A stretch of DNA of 64,000 nt from Lucifuga dentata (lineage: Eukaryota; Chordata; Actinopteri; Ophidiiformes; Bythitidae). The DNA lies in contig VXCM01002167.1 of NCBI GenBank assembly GCA_014773175.1, positions 1-64,000 on the forward strand, in the 5' to 3' direction. Below are positions 11,175 to 23,133 of the stretch, piece after piece; the stretch's first letter is position 1, and every line of letters begins with the position of its first letter. The position numbers and the translations under genes are program-made. The notes beneath the pieces are model-generated. The model was not told the DNA's origin, made no database searches, and saw nothing but the letters and a program-made list of their open reading frames with translations.

Positions 11175-11480
11175 TTGGGTGGAATTCATTAAAAAAAATT
11201 AAAAAAAAAACACGCTAACTATACAACATCAGATTAAATAAGCACAGTGATAATTGAAGCCCATTCATGAAGATCAGCATGTTAATGAGCTGCGTCACAT
11301 TTAAGAGCCACGATTTATGCTGCTTCATCTGGTGTTACAGCGACGTCAGCATGTTAAATCGACACAGGAAACCTCAATTCTCTGCTTTGGAGCTCCTCAT
11401 TTTAGGAGTGAAGATAAGAGCTGGATCCACACACTACTCTCCATAGTGTAGATACACCGGTCGGGCGTGTTGACCTTGAT
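11175..11480. repeat. dispersed repeat, copy A (pairs with 22115-22950)
   Basis: Shared with 22115 onward: GGAATTCAT near the start, GTTAATGAGCTG, AGCCAC..TTTATGCTGC, TTCATCTG, CATGTTAAATC and TTCTCTG in the same order and at similar spacing. Confidence 0.6.
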
Positions 11481-12234
11481 GTACATACGCACAGAGATCG
11501 GGGGCTTTAGCCGTGAAGGATGGTGGATTCAATCATACAATGTAAGATAACATAACACACACGACTGGCTTTATCAAAGCCAACATGGCTCAACATGTCT
11601 TGAAGTACATTCATGTATTCACTTATTCGTCCTCTGTGCTTGTGTTGAATTGCACTATTCTGTCTAGGTTTGTTAATATGTTGTTACATGAAATGTGTGG
11701 GCCTTACCTTCCCAGCGTCATTCATGACTGCCAGACTGACTCGTTCTTCCTCCATGTGGAATTTAAAGCCTCTGTCTGTAATCTTTATCTACGTGTTCTA
11801 AACCTGAATCATCATGCAGAGTCTCAGTGTCCTCAACCTTCACAAATCTCCAACCTCAGTGAACCTTTACTTGTGATGCTGATATTCAGCATTTCTTGTT
11901 CTGGACTGCTTCTACCCAAGTTTAAAACTCTAAAGTCTCAGCATAGGGCATGTTCGATGTTTTCCATTATGATCAGAGCTGTGAAATCATGTTTAAACAG
12001 CATTATGAGAAAAGGCATTCCTGCAAAAAAGCATTTGTGCCCTGGATAAATAACATAAACAACAGAATCAAGCTAATTTTTTTTTTTTACCCTTCTCTAT
12101 TATGTTGCCCTCAGATAATATTTAAAAAAAAAAAACAAAAACAAAAAAAAAACTACAGAGTGAGCTGATGATAAATGGTTGTAAAATGTTGATTTAGTTG
12201 CCATCCCTGCAGGGAGGAGTCGTGAAGATAGCGC

Positions 12235-12235
<1 letters not shown>

Positions 12236-12273
<38 letters not shown>
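12236..12273. repeat. (CA)n microsatellite
   Basis: An uninterrupted CA tract in intron 3. Confidence 0.95.
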
Positions 12274-12275
<2 letters not shown>

Positions 12276-15200
12276 CATGCTTTCCTGGACGTTGCAGAGG
12301 AAGCAATTATTTTTGAGTTACGTCCAGCTGGGTCCGAGCCTCGCAGATGTGAGAGGCTGTGATCTCCAGAGGGCTGTGGTCTGAACCCGGGGCCGTCAGA
12401 GAACCGAGCTGTAAATAGTGAACACTTAAAAGCAGCTTCATCTTGGAGCATCACTATAAAATAACAAAGGGAAAAAAATACCGGAGACAGTATTTCTGCA
12501 GCCGTCTCTTCTTCTTCTTCTTTTTCTTGCGGACATTCTTTGTTGTTTCATTCTGCTGATGCACGTGCCAGATGCTGATCTGCCACACGGCACACTGGGA
12601 GAGCGCTATTTATTTGTGGGCTACGCTGATGTTTATTTGTGTCAGTAGTATGTCAAGCCGGTCGCTGTCTGGTCCACACAGCTTTGGATAAACGTCCACT
12701 GCCGCCGCAACTCGCTAAGAATTGCCCGATAAGGTTTTGAGGTGACTGAGAACATTGCCACAGGATGCTCGGTTGAGTTTGACGCTGACGGTCGTTTTTA
12801 CCCGCTGCTGAGCTTTGAGATGCCTATTTTTACATTCAGCGGAGGTATTTTTAAGTCCCACCACCACAGCACTGGGTGTGACAGACATTATTAATGCCAT
12901 GGTGGTGTCTGTGTGTGTGTCAATCTTTGTGCAGGCACTTTAAGTTGGACAAAAGTTGAGATTGTGATATATCGTGATACGGTCTCTTGTGATATTGATA
13001 TTAATATTGACTTTCTGGTGAATTATTGAGGCAGAGATTGTATAAAGGCCACCAATTATCATTCCTCATGCTTATGCTTGTTCCTAAATTCCCATCACCA
13101 TCAGACTAAACCATTATCAGGCCAAAAGCTGCGACAGACTGTGATGTTTTTTGGTTGTCATAGACAAAAATTAATAAGAGTCATGATGAAGTCTTTGGTC
13201 ATCAGTGCAAAACAAATCTGTAAACTAGTGCAGATAGATTACAAGTTGATGATGTTTTTTTTCCCTGCCTGAATAGTTTTCTCCTGCTTGTCATAGTGCT
13301 CCAATTCACCAGGCATTCATCTTGCAATCTGACATGCATTAAACGTCATATCATACAGTCTGGCATGGTATGGACTTTCAAGATTGCTGTTATTGCACAG
13401 TTTGAAGGAGGCTTAATACAATGACTTTTCTCATTTTCACGATTATACAATTGCTCTGTTTACTAATAATGTATTTGAATTAGAAAATTTAATACCCACT
13501 TAGACATCCAGCAGACACAGAGCACATGAGCATCCCTATGGAGCTATTTCTGTCTTTTGGGTCTGCACCAACTCCTGACAGAAATCTCTGGAAAATATCT
13601 TTACCAGCAACTCTCTGACATTTGTTGCAGCAGGTAGCATGTACTCTGTCTGAGAATATATGATGAAAATGACTTCCTGTGGTTTTGAATCTGAATCTGT
13701 TGAGTTGACATGTTCATTCTCGGCGTGTTCAGCATATGAGTGACTCTTGCATCACACACTCTGTTCATTGAATGTTAATTTCTAAAATATCAATTAATGG
13801 AGGTTTAAAGCCACACGTTTGAAATATTGCTGACTTCAGCTGTGAACAAAAGCTGTATTGCTTGTATTGTTAGCATCATGCATATTGTCACGATTCCCTT
13901 TTACATGTCCTTGTTTTTAAGCTGTGTATTTTACCTGTCAGAGATAGGAAGGTTATCGGATATTTAATTGTGAACATGAGGTTATTCTTTATTGTGTAAC
14001 AACAATGAAACTTACTTTATTCTGTGTGTAAAAGATTTCAAGTTCTTTCATACACTAAATATCAGCACATAAGTAAAAGCTTAATTTATGCTGAAAAAAT
14101 TCCTATTGCCAAAGCCAACACTCTGACACATTCCAAGTGGAAAGCATTTGGAAATGTTAAGAAGTAGCCAGTTTTCTCACCTTCTTATGCAGGATATACT
14201 GAGTAAAGGAGTCAAAATAAAGTAGAAGCTGCTACCTGTTGCTATTTGTAGTGTAACTTGGAAAATAAATAGCCAATTACGTTTCTTCTGTTTTCATCTT
14301 CTTTATTATTTCTTTTTTAAACTGTCATCAGCAGATGCACCAAAGTTTTCATAGTTTGACAAAAAAAGCCTAATTAACCCTTAGTGACCTTTGTCTTGTG
14401 AAACATGAATAGTAAACAATGTTATAGACTCGTGTGTTGACGGAGTCCCTGAACGCAGGTTAAACAGCTCTCATTGATGTTTAAGGGTCGACTATCTATT
14501 TGACCTTGTTTTTCAAATCACCATGGCAGTGTGTCCGCTGAATAACGGTCACAGAACTCCCCCTGTCCAAAAACAAAAAAGAAAAAAAAAATTGATGAAG
14601 TGTGCGTTCTCGTCATTTCCTTTATTTCCTGATGATGCAGAAGAATGACTCCTCCAGTTTTACATATCTGTCCGGAATTCTTTTATTTTTGGACTGCAGA
14701 ATGAGTTTTAGGTCTCCAAAAACTTTCCGCTTATGTTCATTTCCTCTTCTCCCAGCCTGTTGGGGTTGTTATTATGGAACATTGTGGGGTCACAGATAAT
14801 AGTTTGGTGCTGAGCAGCCGCAACGCTCGCTCAGGATATAAGCTTTTCCCCTTGTTACCAAAGGAAAGTGGCTTTGTCTGACCCCAGGCCAGGGCGGGCA
14901 CGGTCCTCACTCCTCACTCTGCTTGGCTCGGGTCATCTCAGTCAACCAAAATTCTGACCTCTGGCTTGTTCCGCAGCAAGGCTCAACCAAGTTATTCCAA
15001 GTCATAGCATGATTGATGGCTGTTACCAGATGTTTTTCAGTACAGAATACAGTTACATAAGCATGATCCCAAAACAGCACGGGAACATTGCATCGATAAT
15101 CCTATTCTGTCAGAACATATAAGATATAAATCTTAATCTTGCACAAAAAAAAAAAAAAAAAAAAGGAAAATTTGCAATGGGAAGCTGCAAAGAAGGAAAA

Positions 15201-16159
15201 AATAGGAAAAATCTACATCCTCCACTGGGAAATATGAGACCTTGTTAGCTGCACTGTAAAATATCATTTTCAATTTTAAGCCAGTTTATGGTCCCTATTT
15301 CATAGTTTCCCTCTTATGACTTTCACTTGAAAGGAAAGCTGGAGGATAATTAAGTGGAAAGTCCTTTCAAAAGTGTCCCTGCCATCTTTTTTACTGAGGA
15401 GACATTTCTGTTTGGCTTTGCTCCTGCCAGACTGTGTGATTTTGTAGATATAGCAGAGTGAGAGGAAAACTCAACTGAAAGGATTTCCACCAGGGATTCT
15501 CCGTTGACAGAGGCTTTAGCCAAGCTTGTGGCTCATCTTGAAGCCTTTGCTTGACATTTGGTTCTGTGGATAAAAAGAGAATCTGCTATGGTAAACATTT
15601 GCGACCTCTGTGCATGCAAATATTCAGTTGAGACACCTTGTTTATCTTATCAGTTATGTAATATATATACAGTTTATTTGCTTAACTCTTGACATTTGTG
15701 CCAGTGTTCCAGTTTCTAAATAACGTTTTTTGCTTTGCTTTTGTCACTGTCATTAAGTATTTCTTCTATGTTGGGTTTTATTATGCTGTTTAAACACTTT
15801 TTTTCATTTTCATTCTATTTCATTTTGTTTGCACGATTATATAGTGCAGTGCCTGTTAAAAACATGCATGTTAGGACTAGGCCAGACTTTATGGTATGGT
15901 ATGCGCTGCAGCTTTCCATAAGTGCCCGTGAGCAGAGCATATGCCGCCGTGCCCAGAGCGTATCCTGTCTTGCAGACTACTTTTTACCAGCACAGCTTAA
16001 TTCGAGAACTGCACAACCAAACAACTTCACACACGACACTGCACGTCCTTGGGTCCTGAGCAATGAACCTGCTGAATTTCAACTTCATACAGTGCGGGGT
16101 TCTAGAGATATTGCTGCCACAGATGGATAGAGGGACAGAGATTTCTCTTTATAGTTTTA

Positions 16160-16388
16160 TATATATATATATATATAAGAATAATGATTAAAAAAAACAA
16201 AAGAAACAAAGAATCACAAAAACATCAGGAAAATAATCTACATAACATAGTTCTCCTGCAGGAGAGGCTTATACTAAGACCCTCCCTTGCATTAATCATT
16301 TTCAATTTAATCCATCACACAACAGAAAAAGACAAAAGTGACTCAGATTGCACAAAATAAAACAAACAAACAAACAAACAAACAAAAC
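16160..16388. repeat. (AT)n and (AAAC)n microsatellites
   Basis: An AT run is at 16160-16178 and AAAC units at about 16362-16388. Confidence 0.85.
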
Positions 16389-16467
16389 AAATAGTCACTT
16401 TTCTACCAGCAATGACACTACGATTGCAATAGTAGTCAGCTTCAGTAAATTTTTAAAGGAATAAAAT

Positions 16468-16692
16468 GATTTTGCCGTTGTACTACATCCAAGTAAGCCC
16501 TGCGATAGACTGGCGATCTGTCCAGGGTNGATTTTGCCGTTGTACTACATCCAAGTAAGCCCTGCGATAGACTGGCGATCTGTCCAGGGTGTAACCCGCC
16601 TCTCACCCAATGACCGCTTAGATAGGCTCCAGCCCCCCCATAACCCTTAACAGGACAAATGGATATAGAAAATGGATGGATGGATGGATGGA
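16468..16692. mobile_element. fish LINE/SINE-type 3' tail ending in (ATGG)n
   Basis: Phrases CCTGCGATAGACTGGCGA, CTGTCCAGGGTGTAACCC, CGCCTCTCACCCAATGACCG and ATAGGCTCCAGCCCCCC followed by AAAATGGATGGATGG are the well-known 3' end of an abundant teleost non-LTR element. N at 16529 with a 61-nt duplication falsely repeats its left edge. Confidence 0.75.
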
Positions 16693-17239
16693 CTACATCC
16701 AAGTATGAATTCCATAAAGTTGCACCTTTAAGTTGAAATGAAAAACGGACCACATTACTAGAACAAAAGAAAGATGAAGATGTTTCGATTAACTAGTTTT
16801 ATACAAATGGACATCTGCATTCATGCAAAAGAAGTCTGTAAAGCCTTTAGGTACCTCAGAATTTATAAATAAAATTTTATAAATACACATACAGGTTTGC
16901 GGTATATTTATATTGTATACAGTTAAGAAGCTGAGCAAATGAAAAAGGGGGCTGATGGTTCCTGGCTGTGAGAAGAGGTAGCCAATCTAACAAAATTTTT
17001 CTGCACTTTAAGTAGTCCACTAAGATGTGTAGTATATGTGCTTGCCCATATAATATTACAGTAATTCAAATATGGATAAACTAAACTGTAATTTGTTTGT
17101 GTGAGATTGATAGAAATTTTAACTTCATTTAAAGGCAACAATTTTTTAAAATAATTTATAATTCAATAATTTAATAATTTAGTAATTCAATAATTTTTTT
17201 AGTAGGAGTATTTTGTCGGAGTTTGTGAACATTGTCAAA

Positions 17240-17681
17240 GTGTCAAAACTTGAGGCTGACACCTATACAAATGCATCCTGAACTGCTCTGAAACCTTTAT
17301 TTTTGATTGGTCTTTTACTTCTATGACATGTTGATGTCATCATGTAACATTAAATTTACCAGCCTAAACATCTGGTTAGAGACGCCCACCAAGTATGAGA
17401 TGAGTGAGTAGTTTGGCCAGAATCCATGTTTAACAATCTGCGTGTGTGTTGCCAGCTCAGGTGTGACACAGCTGGCCAATCAAAACAGAGCAGGCTTTAC
17501 ATGAGGAGGCCACAATAGACACAGTACCTAAAATGCACTGTTCTCACTCAGTGTGCACAGTGTTGCTGTAGCAATGGAGAGCAGGGATAGAAGTGTTTTT
17601 GCATTTTAAAGCATTACAAAGTTTTCAGAATAGACCCCTCAATGAAATAAGAGTACTGGAATCTGTATGTGTCCCCTTTAA
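17240..17681. mobile_element. second MITE family (GGGGACA ends), copy 1, left-truncated
   Basis: It ends ATGTGTCCCCTTTAA. The interior CATCTGGTTAGAGACGCCCA, CCAAGTATGAGATGAGTGAG and the CAATCAAAACAGAGCAGGC block recur near 5590-5650 and 38560-38800 (there inverted). Confidence 0.6.
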
Positions 17682-17829
17682 GATTAATAATCATATTAAG
17701 GTTAATGCCACTTGTAGCCATATTTTAGACTGAGCACTTAGTTTTTTAGGTACAGCCATACATTATAATACAATGTAACATAAGATCCCTGCAATTAATC
17801 CAGCCGATGAGACTTATAATGTTCAGTTT

Positions 17830-17860
<31 letters not shown>

Positions 17861-18747
17861 TTTTGTATGAAATACGATTGGACAACCTTAGTGATGGTGT
17901 AACGTTATAAGCTTTTCAGATGCAGAATTTATAGTGATGCTGTTGCATTGGATTGTAATTTGATTGTACAGGCTTACCTAATAAACTGGTAAATTTGTGT
18001 ATAAACACCTTAGTTTAATACCTTGGGGTTGACAAATGTTGAAAACAAATTCCAGTTGAAATCCCGCTGATCCACATTTGGTCTGCTGCAGATCTGCTTC
18101 ACTCTTCAATTCTCTTTCAATGACAGACAGGCTATATATGTTCAAAACAATTCTATTCTAAACAGGCCTGGATCCAGATGCTTTTGGGTGAGCTGGAGGC
18201 TGACTTCGTTTGGATGCGGCCAGGTTGTTGACAGGCCTGTTGATTCTGTTTATTTTAACCTCATATCGCATGTGCCACTAATAGCAGCTCTGCCCTTAGG
18301 CAGCAGCTATATCCAGGCAGGCCATCCAGGCTGAAGCCATTAATCAGCCAGTCAGTTGTCCATAATTTGATTATATATGAGGTAGCAGAGTTATGCTGCA
18401 GTCGTCTCACCGCATTGGCTGCTGCACTTTGATACCCTTATAGCCTCGAACATGTGACTGTCACTACTTACATCAAAGCTCCTTTATCAGACTAATCGTG
18501 ATTTGGTGAGATTTTGTTAAAAGTGTCTTTTAAAACACGTAAAACATGTTACATTGAAAAATGTGAGGAATCTGTTTCCACACCACAGAAGTATTAGAAG
18601 TGGAGAAATGACTGGGAACCGGCAGTTGACAGTGTAATAGCGCAGTAGGAAATTTGGAGGTTGAGAAGGTGGCGTGGTTGTGTTTCCTGACAATCAGGGT
18701 TTCTGAATCTTTGAGATTCCATCTGTAAATTAGAGGCAAATACAGAC

Positions 18748-19135
18748 TTTGGCTACATTTATACTGCCTCGTACAAGCAACCTGATTCAGATCGCTGCTC
18801 ACATGTGGCACGTATTGCACGTGCGTTGTGAAAACATAAATAGTGAAAAAGCTCATGGAATCTGATTTTCTCAGAGCTGTTTTGGATCACATGCATATGT
18901 AAAAATGAATCAGATTTGTATCGATATCTGCCAATGCAACTGTAACCTAAATACACAGATCCGAATTTCCTTGCCATTCTGAGTCATATTTAATATGTTA
19001 TAATATATTGCAGTCCTCTGCTATTTACACGTACGCAGCAATCAATATGATCAACTCTCCGTCAGCAGAAATAGAGGACACACTGATGCGGTACTTACGC
19101 CACACAGATGTGCTAGTGTGCAATAACATCCTGCC
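18748..19135. mobile_element. hAT-like non-autonomous element, truncated copy 2
   Basis: It shares with 4304-4690 the order GGCTA(C/G)ATTTA, CTGATTC(A/C)GATC, GCTCACATG, TGCCAATGCAACTG, TAAATACACAGATC(C/A)GAATTTCCTT and the 'GTGTG.GATAACA' end. The right half is missing and LINE-derived sequence follows. Confidence 0.6.
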
Positions 19136-19489
19136 ATTGATAGCGACAATAGCCCAATTCCAACCTGCTTCTGAACTGATTTTCCAAACAAAGGATGTAT
19201 CCATGGGAGAGTCTTTGCCGATAAACGCTTGTAGAACATATTGAATGTTTTCTCTCTTCATTTGAAAGTTCCAAATCACTTTGATCAAAGTTTTCAAGCA
19301 ACATAATCCCACAATCTTGAGTCCTTGCTTGCATCCAGATCTTCCTGTGCTGCAGACTCCTAACATCCAACAAGTGCCCTAATCCTTCTTCTCTGTCAAA
19401 ACATGATTAAATCTTTGTGAACCTTTCAAGATGCTTCAGAAAGCAATAGCTTGTATAAATATATACACTACAAAGTTCTCTTCAAATTT

Positions 19490-20570
19490 GTTGAGGGTCT
19501 CTTCACGGAGAAGAATGGAAGTCTCTCAGTGTCAAAGGCAGAACCTGATGGCACGAAGAGATCTCCCTCTGACATGCCACCAATCCAGCCACCAGAACAC
19601 CGTTTAGACACCAGCCTGCCTAGATGGAGTGAAGTTGAGAAAGCTGTGCACAGAGCAAGGGCCTCATCAGCTCCAGGGCCCATCGGAGTTCCAGTCTCTA
19701 CAAAAATGCACCAGACGTCCTGTGTTTCCTCCGGAGGCTCATGAAAGTGGTATGGCGTAAGCAGGAGATATCAATGTCATGGCAGAGAGCAGAAGGCATC
19801 CTGATCCCAAAGGAAAAGGACGCATCTGAAATAGGCCAATTCTGCCAGATAAGCCTCCTAAACGTTGAGGGCAACATTTTCTTCAGTGTGGTGGCTCACA
19901 GGATGTCAGGATACTTGGAAAGAAACCATCTGATTGACACATCAATCCAAAAAGGAGGGATCCCAGGCTTCTCTGACTGTCTGGAACATGCTAGTACATC
20001 TGGTATCAGATCCAGGTGGCCAAAAAGGAGGGAATACCTCAATGTGGTATTCCTGGACCTCGCCAATGCCTTTGGCTCAGTCCCTCACAGGCTCCTCTAG
20101 ACTGCTTTCAACTTCTTCAGGGTCCCAGCGGAACTCACAAGTCTTGTTAAGGCCTACTTCAGGGACATGCAGCTATGTGTAACAGCAGCAAACTACACCA
20201 CAGCGTGGCAACATCTGGAAGTGGGAATCATTACCGGCTGTACCATCTCCCCATACAAGCGACCTGACCGTAACAAGTGCTACCCTTCACTATGGCCATG
20301 GAGGTGATCATTAGGACATCTTGGTGGGTGGTTGGAGGACAGCGGATAAGACCTGAGGCTGCTGCCTGTCAGAGCATACATGGACAACCTCACAACACTC
20401 ACCATGACCAAGGCTTGTACTGTATGGTGGTTGGGAAAACTTTAAGAGGACATCGAGCTGGCTCGGACAGAATTGGACAAGACAAACTCTTTGTTTGTCT
20501 TTTGCCAATGCACCTGCAGGAAACACAGATGTTGGGCATTATTCTCACTTACAAAAAAGTTCCCAGGTAA
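19490..20570 (+). pseudogene. non-LTR retrotransposon reverse-transcriptase fossil
   Basis: Three overlapping frames carry successive reverse-transcriptase blocks. The first (about 19490-19744) has SEVEKAVHRARASSAPGPIG. The second (19741-20100) has GILIPKEKDAS, IQKGGIPGFSDCLEH and the motif-A-like FLDLANAFGSVPH. The third (about 20105-20560) has WQHLEVGIITGCTISP, FTMAMEVIIRTS, VVGGQRIRPEA and, after another shift, AYMDNLTTLT, the catalytic YxDD box with its second aspartate changed to N. A stop follows shortly after GKL. The 'KGGIPGFSGCLEHT' module is usually annotated as R2-like in metazoan genomes; I cannot fix the family. Frameshifts, a stop and the altered active site make it inactive. 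It lies in agmo intron 3 in the same orientation as the gene. Confidence 0.85.
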
Positions 20571-21871
20571 CAGTAGTCCTTCGCAAATAAGGATTTTTAA
20601 TAAACCAGAGTTTTAAATTTCAGCAAAATTGGACCAAACCATTAGTTCAATCGTCACCACTATTACTTTAGTTTCCAAAAATGATCTCCTTCCAACTTTT
20701 ACACTTCTGGCATAGAATCCCCTCATGATGGATAAATAAAGTTTTGCTGAATTGCACATCATTTTGTGAATTGCTGTAAGCACAGATGCTGCTTGTGAAT
20801 ATGAGATTAATGCAGACAAGAGGATAAGCTGATTATGTGACAGCGTTAACAGATACTCTGTGAGAAGCTTGTAAAGTGAAGTGCAGCAACTTTAGATGCC
20901 CTAATGGTTTTCAGATACTAAAGGTGGACAGCAGCAAGTGGATCATAGAATGAATAATATAGTACTTTAATTGATATATTGATTGTTTTCAAGCCTTCTG
21001 TTAAGGCAGGTATCTGCAGTCAGGCAAATTCTTGAAGTTTTTGGACTTAAGTGCCACATCCCTATTTTGCTGTTTTATCAGAAAATTTACATTTTGCATA
21101 GTTCATTTATTTAGTTTATTTCAGAAACAATACAATCATTGGAAAAACTGTGTAGAGAGGAAAAGGTGTACAAACTGTGTAGGAGGATCAAAGAAACCTT
21201 GAGGCTCTCACAAAAAAAAAAAAATAGTCGCCCAAAAAATGAGTGGAAAAAAAATCAAGATGGACAGAAATGATGGTCATCAGATTTCCGCATTAAAAGG
21301 TTTTTCCCATTGAGATTATCTTTCACTGCTTGGACTTGGCAAACATCAGCGGCTTCTTTTGAAAGTGTTTTTGGTTTTGTTGAGCCAGAACCCGAGTCCA
21401 TCCTCTGTGTATGTGTTTGGCCAGTGCATCCACACCCTCGCACTCCTGTGGCCTCGCAGACAGCAGCAGTTGTTAAGACAGCCAGATGGGCTCAGCACTC
21501 CTCCACTCTCCTCCCTCTCTGCCATCCTCCTCTCTGCGTTTGTCCCTGAGGAGGCGTAGCCGATGTGGATGTTATTGTTTAAAAAAGGAATTCTCCTGGC
21601 TGTGTGGCAGGGCGGGGGTTTAACCTACCCCCGTGCGGCCAGGGTTCCATAAATCTTCACTTTGACTGCAAGTTCCTGGCCCGGCGCAGGTCGGAGGGCT
21701 GACAAAAGAATCCGGGCCCCCGCTTGGTTTGTTGGTTGTGTCTGGTGTGGTTTGATCAGGATGTGGGGGTCTCTCACACCGCAGTAGAAGATACAGAGTG
21801 AAAGGCCCCGTGGGAGAAAGGGAAAACATCAACAGTGACCTGCAGGTCATTGTTCTCTCACCCATTCTGTC

Positions 21872-21877
<6 letters not shown>

Positions 21878-21916
<39 letters not shown>
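21878..21916. repeat. (AG)n microsatellite
   Basis: An uninterrupted run of about 19 units. Confidence 0.95.
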
Positions 21917-21921
<5 letters not shown>

Positions 21922-22114
21922 ATACATCTCTTGGGTCAATATTTTCGGTTTTTAGTTTTCTAAAAAATGGAAACTCTTTCATGTTTACTTGTATCTGATG
22001 ATTAAAATACAATAATGTTAAGTTAAAGAGGTGACGGCTGATAAAAGAACAATAATAGAAAAATACAGGAGGACATTTTTGATTATAAAATTACCATTTG
22101 CAGCACAAACAGTA

Positions 22115-22450
22115 AGGGGGGAATTCATCAAAAACATGGTAACTACATGTCATCATGCTAAACAAGCAAGGTGATAGTTTAAACTCATTCATAAAACTTT
22201 CTTTCTGTTAATCAGCACATCCCTGTTATTGACATATTATTAATATGAGGTGTGTCAGCCAATGAAGATCTGTGTGTTAATGAGCTGTTTTATATTTAAT
22301 AGCCACACTTTATGCTGCTTCATCTGCATAAATTTAACAAATTGACATGTTAAATCAGCTCAGGAAATCTAAATTCTCTGTTTCTGAACTCCACATTTTA
22401 AGAAATTGACACTTATATAAGAGAGACAAGAGATTCCCACACTTACAGTC
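22115..22450. repeat. dispersed repeat, copy B
   Basis: The longer relative of 11175-11480. Related phrases continue to about 22920 (GGGCTTCAATGTCGACG, AATCTGGCACTGTGTTTTA), interrupted by a (TG)n(AG)n tract. Confidence 0.6.
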
Positions 22451-22462
22451 CGGTGTACATGA

Positions 22463-22465
<3 letters not shown>

Positions 22466-22512
<47 letters not shown>

Positions 22513-22527
22513 TGAGAGAGAGAGAGA
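22466..22527. repeat. (TG)n(AG)n compound microsatellite
   Basis: About 11 TG units run directly into AG units. Confidence 0.95.
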
Positions 22528-23093
22528 AATATAGAACGAAGATGAGGCTTGAGGAAGCAGTGCACTTCCATGAGAACGTCTGCTAGATCCCATCAAAACT
22601 CACCATCTAAATAAACTGACTGATCAACTGAGTGGGCTTCAATGTCGACGTTATTGATCACTAACATGTGAGACAAATGCAGTTTAAAACATCGCCCTGA
22701 TTTCTTAACACTCAAATTTACCACCAGACTGAAACACATCTTAATTTTTGCAGCACGGTTTTATGAATTACTTCCCTGATGTGTAAATAAGGAAATACTG
22801 CAACTCAAAGCAAATGATGAAAGATACCGGTAACAGGTGTTTCTGAATGAAGAAACATGGTTGCATGATGATATTTGACATGTTAAATCTGGCACTGTGT
22901 TTTATTAATCCCTCCATGTATTTTACACTTACTTTAAGGAAATCTGGAACATATAATCTGCAGCTCATTTGCATTTTTTTTTCTTCAACCCCTATCAGAA
23001 TTCTGTTTCAGGTTGTCCTTGCCACTAGATGAGGTTTTTTACTCTAAACCATAAGAAAATATCTGGGTATTTTTCAGTGAAAATTGGTGAAAT

Positions 23094-23094
<1 letters not shown>

Positions 23095-23132
<38 letters not shown>

Positions 23133-23133
23133 T
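23095..23133. repeat. (AC)n(AT)n compound microsatellite
   Basis: AC units are followed by AT units. Confidence 0.95.
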
